This document shows, piece by piece, positions 26,342 to 35,912 of a stretch of 64,000 nucleotides of DNA. The notes beneath the pieces were generated by a model. It did not search any database, was not told the DNA's origin, and saw only the letters and a program-made list of their open reading frames with translations. Positions within the stretch are counted from its first letter, which is position 1. Each line of letters opens with the position of its first letter. This stretch comes from an uncultured Candidatus Planktophila sp. (lineage in GTDB: Bacteria; Actinomycetota; Actinomycetes; Nanopelagicales; Nanopelagicaceae), in NCBI GenBank assembly GCA_937975715.1, contig CALJUA010000144.1, positions 33,870-97,869 on the forward strand. Reading direction: 5' to 3'. The position numbers and the translations under genes were made by a program.

Positions 26342-29300
26342 ATGGCGCTTCAATCCAACTATCCGACCCCCCAGGGTCTCTACGATCCTGCCAACGAGCA
26401 TGATGCATGCGGAGTGGCGATGGTGGCAACGCTCAATAAAGTTGCCACACATGAAATCGTAGAGAAGGCGCTTACCGCTCTTCGCAATCTCGAACACCGC
26501 GGCGCATCTGGTGCAGAACCAGATTCAGGCGACGGTGCAGGAATCTTGATTCGTGTTCCAGATGCTTTCTATCGCGCAGTAGTTGATTTCACTCTGCCTT
26601 CAGAAGGAAGCTATGCAACAGGTATTGCTTTTATTGCCCAAGGAAAAGATCTCAAAGGCGAGATTGAAAAATTAGCAACCGAGGAAGGTCTGACTGTTCT
26701 CGGTTGGCGTGCACTTCCAATTAATTCATCTTCATTGGGTAAGACCGCTCTCTCCGTCATGCCCGATTTCCAACAAATATTTGTCGCGGGCAAGAATGGT
26801 GAAGAAGGAATCGCGCTCGATCGCAAGGTCTTCTGTCTGCGCAAGCGCGCAGAGCACTCATTGGATCTCTACTTCCCATCACTTTCATCTCAGACCATCG
26901 TTTACAAGGGAATGCTCACAACCGGCCAGCTTGAAGAGTTCTTCCCAGATCTCAGTGATGAGCGTGTTGTATCGCCACTAGCTCTTGTTCACTCACGCTT
27001 TTCTACAAATACCTTCCCATCATGGCCACTTGCTCACCCTTATCGATACATCGCTCACAACGGTGAAATCAATACAGTTAAGGGAAACCGCAACTGGATG
27101 CGTGCCCGTGAATCACTCTTAAAGAGCGAGTACTTCGGCGAAGATCTCGATCGCATCTTCCCAATCGTAGAAATGTCTGGCTCTGACTCTGCATCATTCG
27201 ATGAGGTTCTTGAGCTGCTCTACCTTGGTGGACGCTCACTTCCGCACTCAATCTTGATGATGATTCCTGAAGCATGGGAGAACCATGCGACTATGTCACA
27301 GAAGCGCCGTGATTTCTATGCATTCCACGCATCAATGATGGAGCCATGGGATGGACCAGCATGCGTGACATTTACCAATGGACACCAAGTTGGTGCAGTT
27401 CTCGATCGCAACGGACTTCGACCATCTCGTTATTGGGTCACTGAAGATGGTCTCGTTGTACTTGCATCAGAAGTGGGTGTTCTCGATTTCCCGGCAGAGA
27501 AGATTGTTCGTAAGGGACGCCTGCAGCCCGGAAAGATGTTCTTAGTTGATATCGAATCTGGTCGCATCATTGAAGATGATGAGATTAAGGATTCTCTTGC
27601 AGATGCTGCTCCATATGGACAGTGGCTTGCAGATGGAATGGTGAAGCTCTCTGAACTTCCAGCTCGCGAGCACATCATCTATCCACACAAATCTGTTGTG
27701 CGTCGCCAGAAGGCATTTGGTTACACAGAAGAAGAGCTCAAAATCATCGTAGCTCCCATGGCAAAGTCAGGGGGAGAGGCGCTTGGTTCGATGGGAACCG
27801 ATACTCCGATTGCAGCACTTTCCAATAAGCCACGACTGCTCTTTGATTACTTCACACAGCTCTTTGCTCAGGTAACAAACCCACCGCTTGATGCGATTCG
27901 CGAAGAGCTTGTGACAAGCCTTGGAGGATCAATCGGTCCAGAGCACAACTTGCTCGATCCAGGTCCAGATTCATGCAAGCAGATCTCATTGGCATTCCCA
28001 GTTATTGATAATGATGAACTAGCAAAGATCATCAACATCAACGTTGATGATGAGTACCCAGAACTCGCGGCATATGTAGTTCGCGGACTCTTCCCTGTTA
28101 CTGGCGACGGCAACACCCTTCGTCAGCGCCTGGAAGAGATTAAGCAAGAAGTTTCACAAGCAATTAAAGATGGCGCACACGTCATCGTCCTCTCTGATCG
28201 CGATGGCGATGCAGAAGATTGCCCAATTCCTTCATTGCTTCTTACTGCAGCAGTACACCATCACCTCATTCGCGAGAAGACTCGTACGCAAGTGGGTCTT
28301 ATCGTTGAAGCAGGAGATGTTCGCGAAGTGCACCATGTTGCGCTTCTCGTCGGCTATGGCGCAGCAGCTGTAAACCCATACCTCGTAATGGAATCAGCGG
28401 AGGACCTTGTTCGCCAAGGTGTCATCACTGGAATCTCTCCAGAGAAGGCTGTCCGCAACACTATTAAGGCGCTCGGCAAGGGTGTTCTCAAAGTGATGTC
28501 GAAGATGGGTATTTCTACAATCTCTTCTTATACCGGTGCACAAGTATTTGAGGCGATCGGTTTGGCGCAAGATGTTGTAGACGAGTTCTTTGTCGGTACC
28601 ACGTCACGACTTGGCGGCGTCGATCTCGATGTCATTGCAGAAGAGACAATTAAGCGCCACTTCTTGGCATATCCAGTCGGCGGAGAAATTCCAGGAGCTA
28701 AGAAGCTTGCAGTCGGTGGTGAATACCAGTGGCGTCGCGATGGTGAGCCACACTTGTTCAATCCTGAGACAGTCTTTGCGCTTCAGCACTCAACACGTAA
28801 TAAACGTTACGACATCTTCAAGCGCTACACCTCGAAGGTCAACGATCAAAGCAAAGCTCTGATGACTCTTCGTGGTCTCTTCGAATTCAAGGAACGCACT
28901 CCAATTTCCATCGATGAAGTTGAGCCAATCTCATCTATCGTCAAGCGATTCTCAACCGGTGCGATGTCATATGGCTCTGTATCGCAGGAAGTCCATGAGA
29001 CTCTTGCAATCGCAATGAACCGACTTGGCGCAAAGTCCAACACAGGTGAAGGCGGCGAAGATCCACTTCGCTTTATTCCACTTGAAAATGGCGATTCAAA
29101 GCGCTCTGCAATCAAGCAGGTTGCATCAGGTCGCTTTGGTGTCACAAGTAATTACCTTGTCAATGCAGACGATATTCAAATCAAGATTGCACAAGGAGCA
29201 AAGCCTGGCGAAGGCGGACAGCTTCCTGGCAACAAGGTCTATCCATGGGTTGCAAAGGCACGTTACTCAACTCCAGGTGTAGGTCTCATCTCACCACCAC

Positions 29301-30853
29301 CTCACCACGATATTTATTCAATTGAAGATCTTGCGCAGTTGATTCACGACCTCAAAAATGCAAATAAGAACGCACGTGTACACGTCAAGCTTGTTGCTGA
29401 AGTGGGTGTCGGAACAGTTGCTGCTGGTGTTTCTAAAGCACACGCCGATGTTGTCCTTATCTCTGGCCACGATGGCGGAACAGGTGCATCACCACTGACA
29501 TCGCTTAAGCATGCGGGTGCTCCATGGGAGCTCGGTCTTGCTGAGACTCAGCAGACACTGCTTCTCAACGGACTTCGCGATCGCATCGTTGTTCAGACAG
29601 ATGGTCAGCTCAAGACAGGTCGCGATGTTGTTATCGCTGCACTTCTCGGTGCTGAAGAGTTCGGTTTTGCAACAGCACCACTAGTGGTCTCGGGTTGCAT
29701 CATGATGCGCGTCTGCCACTTGGATACATGTCCAGTAGGTGTTGCAACTCAGAACCCAGAACTTCGTGCTCGCTTCTCTGGTAAGCCAGAGTTTGTAGAG
29801 ACATTCTTCGAGTACATCGCTGAAGAAGTTCGTGAAATCTTGGCATCCCTTGGTTTCCGCACAATACAAGAGGCAATTGGCCACGTTGAATACCTTGAGA
29901 CCAAGAAGGCTGTCGATCACTGGAAGGCTGCTGGCCTCGATCTCTCACCTCTTCTGGTTCGTCCAGATGTTGATTCATCTCTCTACTGCACAACAACTCA
30001 AGATCACGGATTGGCAGCGGCGCTCGATAACACTCTTATCGAAAAGGCAGCTCCTGCGTTGACGAAGGGGGAGAAGGTCTCTATCAATCTTCCAGTTCGT
30101 AACGTCAACCGTACAGTCGGAACAATGTTGGGTGCAGAGATCACTCGCAAGTACGGTGCAGAAGGTTTGCCAACCGGCACCATCGATATCACTCTCCATG
30201 GTTCAGCAGGTCAATCACTCGGTGCATTTACGCCGCGCGGAATGGTCATCAGACTCTACGGAGATTCCAATGACTATGTCGGTAAGGGAATATCAGGAGG
30301 ACGCGTTGTTGTCCGCCCAGATGAGAAGGCAACTTTCCCATCGCAAGACAATGTCATTGCAGGTAACGTCATTGGTTACGGCGCAACTGCAGGCGAAATC
30401 TTTATTCGCGGACTAGTTGGCGAGCGTTTCTGCGTTCGTAACTCAGGTGCAACAGCGGTAGTTGAAGGCGTGGGAGACCACGCACTCGAATACATGACTG
30501 GCGGAACAGTCGTCATTCTCGGTCGCACTGGTCGCAATATTGCAGCTGGTATGTCTGGTGGACGCGCATTTGTTCTCAATCTCAATGCTGCCCTCGTTAA
30601 CGGCGACATGGTCGATGTTCTTGCAGTTCCTGCAGATGAACGCGAGCGACTCCATGCAGCTGTCTCAGAGTTTGCGAAAGAGACAGATTCAGAGGTTGCA
30701 AAGGCACTTCTTGCAGATTGGGATGCGTCACTTGCTCGCTTCTCGCTCATCATGCCACGTGACTATGCACGAGTTCTCGCAGCGATTGAGAGAGCTGAGA
30801 AAGATGGATTACCGGTCGATCAATATGTAATGGAGGTTGCAGCAAATGGCTGA
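26342..30853 (+). CDS. gltB: Glutamate synthase, large subunit
   Basis: GltB makes glutamate from glutamine and 2-oxoglutarate; with GltD it forms the NADPH-dependent GOGAT. The 1503-residue protein has the Ntn-type glutamine amidotransferase domain, whose cysteine (EHDACGVAM, about residue 22) becomes N-terminal after removal of a propeptide. A central domain is followed by the FMN/2-oxoglutarate synthase domain ([19 protein letters not shown]) with the 3Fe-4S cysteines in [13 protein letters not shown]. The C-terminal GXGXG beta-helix ([11 protein letters not shown]) completes it. It overlaps gltD by 8 bp. Ammonia assimilation is the expected role. Confidence 0.98.
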   Translation: MALQSNYPTPQGLYDPANEHDACGVAMVATLNKVATHEIVEKALTALRNLEHRGASGAEPDSGDGAGILIRVPDAFYRAVVDFTLPSEGSYATGIAFIAQGKDLKGEIEKLATEEGLTVLGWRALPINSSSLGKTALSVMPDFQQIFVAGKNGEEGIALDRKVFCLRKRAEHSLDLYFPSLSSQTIVYKGMLTTGQLEEFFPDLSDERVVSPLALVHSRFSTNTFPSWPLAHPYRYIAHNGEINTVKGNRNWMRARESLLKSEYFGEDLDRIFPIVEMSGSDSASFDEVLELLYLGGRSLPHSILMMIPEAWENHATMSQKRRDFYAFHASMMEPWDGPACVTFTNGHQVGAVLDRNGLRPSRYWVTEDGLVVLASEVGVLDFPAEKIVRKGRLQPGKMFLVDIESGRIIEDDEIKDSLADAAPYGQWLADGMVKLSELPAREHIIYPHKSVVRRQKAFGYTEEELKIIVAPMAKSGGEALGSMGTDTPIAALSNKPRLLFDYFTQLFAQVTNPPLDAIREELVTSLGGSIGPEHNLLDPGPDSCKQISLAFPVIDNDELAKIININVDDEYPELAAYVVRGLFPVTGDGNTLRQRLEEIKQEVSQAIKDGAHVIVLSDRDGDAEDCPIPSLLLTAAVHHHLIREKTRTQVGLIVEAGDVREVHHVALLVGYGAAAVNPYLVMESAEDLVRQGVITGISPEKAVRNTIKALGKGVLKVMSKMGISTISSYTGAQVFEAIGLAQDVVDEFFVGTTSRLGGVDLDVIAEETIKRHFLAYPVGGEIPGAKKLAVGGEYQWRRDGEPHLFNPETVFALQHSTRNKRYDIFKRYTSKVNDQSKALMTLRGLFEFKERTPISIDEVEPISSIVKRFSTGAMSYGSVSQEVHETLAIAMNRLGAKSNTGEGGEDPLRFIPLENGDSKRSAIKQVASGRFGVTSNYLVNADDIQIKIAQGAKPGEGGQLPGNKVYPWVAKARYSTPGVGLISPPPHHDIYSIEDLAQLIHDLKNANKNARVHVKLVAEVGVGTVAAGVSKAHADVVLISGHDGGTGASPLTSLKHAGAPWELGLAETQQTLLLNGLRDRIVVQTDGQLKTGRDVVIAALLGAEEFGFATAPLVVSGCIMMRVCHLDTCPVGVATQNPELRARFSGKPEFVETFFEYIAEEVREILASLGFRTIQEAIGHVEYLETKKAVDHWKAAGLDLSPLLVRPDVDSSLYCTTTQDHGLAAALDNTLIEKAAPALTKGEKVSINLPVRNVNRTVGTMLGAEITRKYGAEGLPTGTIDITLHGSAGQSLGAFTPRGMVIRLYGDSNDYVGKGISGGRVVVRPDEKATFPSQDNVIAGNVIGYGATAGEIFIRGLVGERFCVRNSGATAVVEGVGDHALEYMTGGTVVILGRTGRNIAAGMSGGRAFVLNLNAALVNGDMVDVLAVPADERERLHAAVSEFAKETDSEVAKALLADWDASLARFSLIMPRDYARVLAAIERAEKDGLPVDQYVMEVAANG

Positions 30854-32300
30854 TCCAAAGGGCTTTATGACAACCCCGCGCGAGACACCTAAGCGTCGTC
30901 CCGTCGATGTGCGTATTAAAGATTGGCGCGAAGTCTACGAACCACAGAGCTTCGAACACTTGCAGAAGCAAGCTGGTCGATGCATGGACTGCGGTATTCC
31001 TTTCTGTCATAACGGTTGCCCACTCGGCAACTTGATTCCAGAATGGAACGATTTGATGTGGCGCGGATATAAGTCCGATGCCCTCGATCGCTTGCATGCA
31101 ACAAATAACTTCCCAGAGTTCACAGGTCGTCTCTGTCCTGCGCCATGCGAAACTGCATGCGTTGTCGGAATCAATCGCGATCCAGTCACAATCAAGCAGG
31201 TTGAACTTCGCACGATTGAAGAAGCTTTTGGTTTCGGTGCTGTTAAGCCTATGATTCCAGATCGCCTTACAGGTAAGACTGTTGCCGTTATCGGTTCAGG
31301 ACCTGCTGGTCTTGCAGCGGCGCAGCAACTTACTCGTGCAGGACACACCGTTGCCGTCTTTGAGCGCGCAGATAAAATTGGTGGTCTTCTTCGTTATGGA
31401 ATTCCTGAGTTCAAGATGGAGAAGAACATTCTCGATCGTCGCCTTGCTCAGATGGAGCAGGAGGGAACACGTTTCCGCCCAGGTGTTGCTGCGGGTGTAG
31501 ATATCACTGGCGCTGCACTTCGAACACGTTATGACGCAGTTCTTCTTGCCGTAGGTGCAACACAATGGCGTGACCTTCCAGTTAAGGGTCGCGAACTCAA
31601 GGGCATCTATCAAGCGATGGAATTCTTGCCATGGGGTAATAAGCAGGCGCTTGGTGAGGCAGAAAACCCACCAATCAATGTTGCTGGAAAGCATGTTGTC
31701 ATTCTCGGCGGCGGAGATACCGGAGCTGACTGCTTGGGTACATCTGTGCGTCAGGGCGCTGCAAGTGTGACTCAGCTTGAGATCATGCCTCGCCCAACAG
31801 AAGATCGTCCCGCAGGTCAGCCTTGGCCAACATATCCAATGATCTTCCGTGTCTCATCAGCACATGAAGAGCTCGATAACAGAATCTTCGGAGTCTCTAC
31901 AGAGGAATTCCTCGGAGATGAAAAGGGAAATCTTCGTGCTTTGAAGATCGTTGAAACTAAGTTTGTTAATGGAAAGTTTGAAACTGTTCCAGGAACAGAG
32001 CGCGAACTCCAAGCAGACTTTGCATTCCTTGCAATGGGCTTTACAGGTCCAGAGAAGTCAGCGTTGATCGAACAACTAGAAGTTGAACTCGATGACCGTG
32101 GCAACATCAATCGCAATGCAGATTTCCAGACCAATCAGGAAGATGTTTTCGTTGCAGGAGATGCTGGTCGCGGACAGTCACTGATTGTCTGGGCAATTGC
32201 TGAAGGACGTTCAGCAGCAGCTGCAGTCGATAAGTATTTGATGGGGGAGACACAACTGCCTTCACCAATCGAACCGACTACCCGCCAGATGCTGGTCTAA
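30846..32300 (+). CDS. gltD: Glutamate synthase, small subunit
   Basis: GltD passes electrons from NADPH through FAD and 4Fe-4S clusters to GltB. The 484-residue protein has the N-terminal cysteine motif [17 protein letters not shown], a second set in [12 protein letters not shown], the FAD fold [13 protein letters not shown] and the NADPH fold [13 protein letters not shown], ending in [16 protein letters not shown]. The ATG at 30846 sits inside the end of gltB, a coupled overlap; an in-frame codon 9 bases earlier is less likely. Confidence 0.96.
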   Translation: MADPKGFMTTPRETPKRRPVDVRIKDWREVYEPQSFEHLQKQAGRCMDCGIPFCHNGCPLGNLIPEWNDLMWRGYKSDALDRLHATNNFPEFTGRLCPAPCETACVVGINRDPVTIKQVELRTIEEAFGFGAVKPMIPDRLTGKTVAVIGSGPAGLAAAQQLTRAGHTVAVFERADKIGGLLRYGIPEFKMEKNILDRRLAQMEQEGTRFRPGVAAGVDITGAALRTRYDAVLLAVGATQWRDLPVKGRELKGIYQAMEFLPWGNKQALGEAENPPINVAGKHVVILGGGDTGADCLGTSVRQGAASVTQLEIMPRPTEDRPAGQPWPTYPMIFRVSSAHEELDNRIFGVSTEEFLGDEKGNLRALKIVETKFVNGKFETVPGTERELQADFAFLAMGFTGPEKSALIEQLEVELDDRGNINRNADFQTNQEDVFVAGDAGRGQSLIVWAIAEGRSAAAAVDKYLMGETQLPSPIEPTTRQMLV

Positions 32301-32359
32301 AGCCAGATAAATCACAGCTAAAAACCGGCCAGTAATGTCCGGCTCCAATTATTAGAAGA

Positions 32360-32365
32360 TAAGGT
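32360..32365 (+). promoter_or_regulatory. Candidate leaderless -10 box for pyk
   Basis: TAAGGT is followed after 7 bases (ACTCATC) by the pyk ATG at 32373. The 72-bp gap after gltD also has a small CCGG-N10-CCGG repeat (about 32325-32342) that might be the end of the gltBD unit. Confidence 0.5.
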
Positions 32366-32372
32366 ACTCATC

Positions 32373-33812
32373 ATGCGCCGCGCGAAAATTGTATGCACAA
32401 TGGGCCCTGCTGTTGAATCTCCAGAGAAGGTGCGAGAACTCATCGCAGCTGGAATGAATATGGCACGCCTCAACCTCTCTCATGGTTCCTACGAAGAGCA
32501 TCAGGGGCGCCTTGATCGCGTTCGTGAAGCAGCGAAGGAAGCCGGCAAAGCTGTAGCAATTCTCGTCGACCTCCAAGGTCCAAAGATCCGATTGGCACGT
32601 TTTGAGAACGGCCCACATGAGCTATTCCGTGGAGATATCTTCACAATTACAACCGATGAAGTTCCTGGTACAAAGGAGCGCGTTGGTACTACTTATAAGG
32701 GCCTTCCGGGAGATTGCAAGCCTGGCGATTTCATCATGATCGATGATGGCAAGGTCACTGTTGAGGTTGTTGAAGTCAAGGGCAACGATGTCATTACAAA
32801 GTGCATCTTCCCGGGAATGGTGAGCAACAACAAGGGTCTTAACCTCCCAGGTGTAGCTGTATCTGTTCCTGCAATGTCGGAGAAGGATGCAGACGATCTC
32901 CGCTGGGGACTTCGTGCAGGTGCTGATTTCATCGCGCTCTCATTCGTGCGCAACGCAGCAGATATCAAAGATGTTCACGCAATCATGGATGAGGTCGGAA
33001 TCCACGTTCCAGTGATCGCAAAGATTGAGAAGCCTCAGGCAGTTGCTAACCTCGAAGAAATCGTTGATGCATTCGATGGCATCATGGTTGCTCGCGGTGA
33101 CCTTGGTGTTGAGATGCCAATCGAAGATGTTCCAATGGTTCAAAAGCGTTGCGTTGAGCTCGCTCGCGATGCTGCAAAGCCAGTCATCGTCGCAACTCAG
33201 ATGCTCGATTCCATGATTACAAATTCACGTCCAACTCGCGCCGAGGCAACGGACTGCGCAAATGCCGTTCTCGATGGCGCAGATGCTTTGATGCTTTCAG
33301 GTGAGACATCAGTTGGCGATTTTGCTATCGAAGCTGTTCAGACTATGGCGCGCATTATCGAAAAGACAGAGCGAGAGGGCCTCGATCGCATCCGTCCTTT
33401 GTCACACGCTCCACGTACAAAGGGTGGCGCTGTTACTAAGGCAGCTGCAGAAGTTGGCGAAGTTCTCGGCGCTAAGTATTTAGTGACGTTTACTCAGTCT
33501 GGTGATTCAGCTCGACGTATCTCGCGTCTTCGTTCACGTCTTCCAATCCTGGCAATTACACCTGAGACCGGAACATATAACCGCCTCGCACTATCTTGGG
33601 GAATCGAACCTTTGATCTCTCCAATGGTCAAGCACACAGATGACATGGTGATGCAGGCAGATAAGATGTTGATAGACACCAAGCGCGCAGCTATTGGCGA
33701 TCAGGTGATGATTATCGCTGGTGCACCTCCAGGAATTCCTGGCTCCACAAACGCTATGCGCGTCCACACCGTGGGCGATGCAGTCAATGGTGTTGTGCCA
33801 GCTTATAAATAA
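32373..33812 (+). CDS. pyk: Pyruvate kinase
   Basis: Pyk makes pyruvate and ATP from phosphoenolpyruvate and ADP. The 479-residue protein has the N-terminal MNMARLNLSHGSYEEH, metal and substrate motifs KGNDVITKC, KIEKPQAVANLEEI and MVARGDLGVEMP, and ATQMLDSMITNSRPTRAE. The C-terminal allosteric domain follows. It ends 66 bp before a tRNA gene, an order (pyk, tRNA region, pdtaR) close to that of other Actinobacteria. Confidence 0.98.
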   Translation: MRRAKIVCTMGPAVESPEKVRELIAAGMNMARLNLSHGSYEEHQGRLDRVREAAKEAGKAVAILVDLQGPKIRLARFENGPHELFRGDIFTITTDEVPGTKERVGTTYKGLPGDCKPGDFIMIDDGKVTVEVVEVKGNDVITKCIFPGMVSNNKGLNLPGVAVSVPAMSEKDADDLRWGLRAGADFIALSFVRNAADIKDVHAIMDEVGIHVPVIAKIEKPQAVANLEEIVDAFDGIMVARGDLGVEMPIEDVPMVQKRCVELARDAAKPVIVATQMLDSMITNSRPTRAEATDCANAVLDGADALMLSGETSVGDFAIEAVQTMARIIEKTEREGLDRIRPLSHAPRTKGGAVTKAAAEVGEVLGAKYLVTFTQSGDSARRISRLRSRLPILAITPETGTYNRLALSWGIEPLISPMVKHTDDMVMQADKMLIDTKRAAIGDQVMIIAGAPPGIPGSTNAMRVHTVGDAVNGVVPAYK

Positions 33813-33861
33813 GCTGGACAGTGGTCGAAGTACCCGCATACAAGTAGTCCTTGCAGTCAGG

Positions 33862-33867
33862 TAGGAT
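33862..33867 (+). promoter_or_regulatory. Candidate -10 box for the tRNA
   Basis: TAGGAT (TAnnnT) would start transcription about 5 bases upstream of the tRNA at 33879. No good -35 is seen. The same hexamer stands before polA. Confidence 0.4.
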
Positions 33868-33878
33868 TGCGACTGTTC

Positions 33879-33951
33879 GCCTCGGTACTCCAACGGTAGA
33901 GAGGGCAGTCTCAAACACTGCATAGTGTCGGTTCGAATCCGACTCGGGGCA
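33879..33951 (+). tRNA. tRNA-Leu(CAA)-like, short variable loop
   Basis: A full cloverleaf of 73 nt can be drawn. The acceptor is GCCTCGG/TCGGGGC with discriminator A. The D-arm is 3 bp (CTC/GAG) with a loop ending GGTAGA, as in leucine tRNAs. The anticodon arm is GCAGT/ACTGC with loop CTCAAAC, anticodon CAA. The variable loop is only 5 nt (ATAGT). The T-arm is GTCGG/CCGAC with TTCGAAT. The anticodon, A73 and D-arm say leucine, but bacterial tRNA-Leu normally has a long variable arm, so this is atypical. CCA is not encoded. It ends one base before the next gene's ATG. Confidence 0.8.
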
Positions 33952-33952
33952 C

Positions 33953-34528
33953 ATGGCTATTCGTATTCTCGTCGCTGAAGACGAGGCGCTTATTCGGATG
34001 GACCTTGTCGAAATGTTGCGCGAAGCTGGATATGAAGTTGTCGCTGAAGCAACAAATGGCGAAGAAGCAATCGCACTCGCAACTGAACACACTCCTGATT
34101 TATGTATTCTCGATGTGAAGATGCCTATTCTCGATGGAATTTCTGCGGCAGAAAAGATCATCTCCATTGCACCAGTTTTGATGTTGACGGCATTTAGCCA
34201 GCGCGAGCTAGTCGAGCGCGCACGCGATGCAGGCGTTATGGCATACGTCGTGAAGCCATTTTCTATTGGTGACTTGGTGCCAGCGATCGAAATTGCAATC
34301 AGCCGACATATTCAGATGCAATCGCTCGCCGATGAGGTTGCAGACCTTCATGAGCGCCTGGAGACTCGCAAGATTATCGATCGAGCAAAGGGCATCTTGA
34401 TGAAGGCTCTCAACCTTTCAGAGCCAGAGGCCTTCTCCTGGATTCAGCGCGCCGCTATGGATCGCCGCCTTACCATGAAGGAAGTGGCTCAGGCTGTTAT
34501 CTCCCCGGAAGCGGCTCTCGACAAATAA
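33953..34528 (+). CDS. pdtaR: PdtaR-like response regulator with ANTAR RNA-binding domain
   Basis: A 191-residue two-domain regulator. The receiver domain (LVAEDEALIRMDLVEML, phosphoacceptor in CILDVKMPILDG, LTAFSQRELVERA, KPFSI) is followed by a coiled linker and an ANTAR domain (LETRKIIDRAKGILMKALNLSEPEAFSWIQRAAMDRRLTMKEVAQAVI). ANTAR proteins bind paired hairpins in mRNA and block terminators; mycobacterial PdtaR is partnered by the kinase PdtaS, not found here. The start ATG lies one base after the 3' end of the upstream tRNA, so there is no room for a ribosome site. Confidence 0.92.
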   Translation: MAIRILVAEDEALIRMDLVEMLREAGYEVVAEATNGEEAIALATEHTPDLCILDVKMPILDGISAAEKIISIAPVLMLTAFSQRELVERARDAGVMAYVVKPFSIGDLVPAIEIAISRHIQMQSLADEVADLHERLETRKIIDRAKGILMKALNLSEPEAFSWIQRAAMDRRLTMKEVAQAVISPEAALDK

Positions 34529-34604
34529 CTCTCTCACCCAGTGAGATGAGCTGATTTCGTAATCAAAAAGTAACCTCCCACGCGTGTTTTATTACACATT
34601 AAAC

Positions 34605-34634
34605 CTTGTCGCGCTGGGCGAGCCCGACTAACCT
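34605..34634 (+). promoter_or_regulatory. livK promoter
   Basis: TTGTCG (34605-34610) and TAACCT (34629-34634) are 18 bp apart in the 148-bp gap before livK. A start near 34641 leaves a short leader with a small CCTGT/ACAGG hairpin and a GGAAAGG ribosome site 6 bases before the ATG. Confidence 0.55.
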
Positions 34635-34676
34635 TCAACCCTCCCTGTCCCGGGATAAAAACAGGAAAGGCTCCAC

Positions 34677-35798
34677 ATGAAGAAGATTATTTCTCTTGCT
34701 GCAGCAGGCGCTCTTGTTCTTGGTGTTTCAGTCTCTGTCGCACCAGCAGCAAATGCAGCATGTTCAGGCAAGCTAAAGATTGCATACCAGGGTCCACTCA
34801 CAGGTCCTGAGGCTGCACTCGGTATCAACGAACTTAACGGCGTTAAGTTCGCACTCAAGAAGTTCCTTGCAGCAAACAAGGGTGCAAACGTTGACCCAGT
34901 TGTCTACGAAGTAGATGACCAGGGAGATCCAGCAGTTGCTGGTCCAATTGCTCCTAAGGTTGCAGCTGAAGAGTGCGTAGTAGCACTCGTTGGTCCTGCT
35001 TACTCAGGTGCATCAAAGGTTTCACTACCTGTATACCTTTCAGCAGGTCTTCCAATCATCACACCTTCTGCAACAAACCCAACTCTTGGTGAGTTCGGAA
35101 AGTCAATCTTCCACCGCGCGGTGTTGACAGATGACTACCAGGGTCCAGCTGCAGCACGTTTGATCGTTTCAAAGAACAAGAAGGCAACAGTCTTCCTCGT
35201 TAACGATGCATCAGACTATGCAGTCGGTCTTCAGAAGACAGTTGATATCTCACTCGGATCACGCGTCGTTGGTAAGGATGTAACTCCAAACGGAACTACA
35301 GACTTCTCAGCAACAATCGCGAAGATTAAGAAGTCAAAGGCAACAGCTGTCTTCTACTCAGGATACTTCTCACAGGCAGCAGTATTCGTAAAGCAGCTCC
35401 GTGACTCAGGTTCAAAGATTACTTTCGTCTCAGGCGATGGAACTCTCGACAACCAGTTCGTCAAGCTTGCTCGCAAGGCAGCTGAAGGCGTTCTCCTAAC
35501 AGCTCCAGCTATCCCATTCGAAGCAGCTTCACCAAAGCTTGCAGCTGAAATGGTTAAGGCTGGTTGGACACCTGGTGTTTACACAACAGAGTCATACGAT
35601 GCTGCTAACTTCTTCTTTGATGCAATCAAGGCAGGAAACACAGATCGTGCATCAATCAACAAGTACGTCTCTACCAAGTCACACAAGGGTCTTTCAAAGA
35701 CACTTAAGTTCGACAAGGACGGCGAAGTTGCTGGAGCTGACGTAAACGGCTTCATCGTTAAGAACGGCAAGCTCGTTCTTCTCGGAGCAATCAAGTAA
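34677..35798 (+). CDS. livK: Branched-chain amino acid ABC transporter, substrate-binding protein
   Basis: The 373-residue exported protein starts with a signal peptide (MKKIISLAAAGALVLGVSVSVAPAA, cleavage near ANA-AC) and continues with the periplasmic-binding type I fold of the Leu/Ile/Val family (LKIAYQGPLTGPEAALGINELNG, VALVGPAYSGASKV, ITPSATNP, FHRAVLTDDYQGPAAA). A cysteine two residues after ANA makes a lipoprotein possible but the lipobox is poor. Codon use is strongly biased (TCA, GCA, AAG), as for a highly expressed gene. It is first of livKHMGF. The ligand cannot be told from sequence alone and might be broader than Leu/Ile/Val. Confidence 0.9.
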   Translation: MKKIISLAAAGALVLGVSVSVAPAANAACSGKLKIAYQGPLTGPEAALGINELNGVKFALKKFLAANKGANVDPVVYEVDDQGDPAVAGPIAPKVAAEECVVALVGPAYSGASKVSLPVYLSAGLPIITPSATNPTLGEFGKSIFHRAVLTDDYQGPAAARLIVSKNKKATVFLVNDASDYAVGLQKTVDISLGSRVVGKDVTPNGTTDFSATIAKIKKSKATAVFYSGYFSQAAVFVKQLRDSGSKITFVSGDGTLDNQFVKLARKAAEGVLLTAPAIPFEAASPKLAAEMVKAGWTPGVYTTESYDAANFFFDAIKAGNTDRASINKYVSTKSHKGLSKTLKFDKDGEVAGADVNGFIVKNGKLVLLGAIK

Positions 35799-35836
35799 TA
35801 CTAGATCTCCTCGGTTTGAATAGAGCAATCAAGTAA
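35785..35836 (+). repeat. 14-bp direct repeat of the livK 3' end
   Basis: GAGCAATCAAGTAA, which contains the last codons and stop of livK, occurs at 35785-35798 and again at 35823-35836 in the non-coding gap. It looks like a duplicated gene tail. Confidence 0.85.
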
Positions 35837-35855
35837 AGTAGTACTTCAATAAAAC

Positions 35856-35889
35856 GGAGGGAGATGGTACGTAAGTACCATCTCCCTCC
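35856..35889 (+). terminator. Perfect 15-bp hairpin between livK and livH
   Basis: The arms 35856-35870 and 35875-35889 are exact complements around a GTAA loop. There is no long T-run after it, only CTTATG. It could be a partial terminator or an mRNA stabiliser that leaves more livK than livHMGF message, which is the known need for binding-protein transporters. Confidence 0.75.
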
Positions 35890-35912
35890 CTTATGAAATA
35901 TCGAGGTGTTTT

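Noticed and set aside
34529..34560. Terminator after the pdtaR-like gene (TCTCAC/GTGAGA)
   Set aside because: The stem is 6 bp with a 3-base loop and no T-run follows, so termination cannot be claimed.
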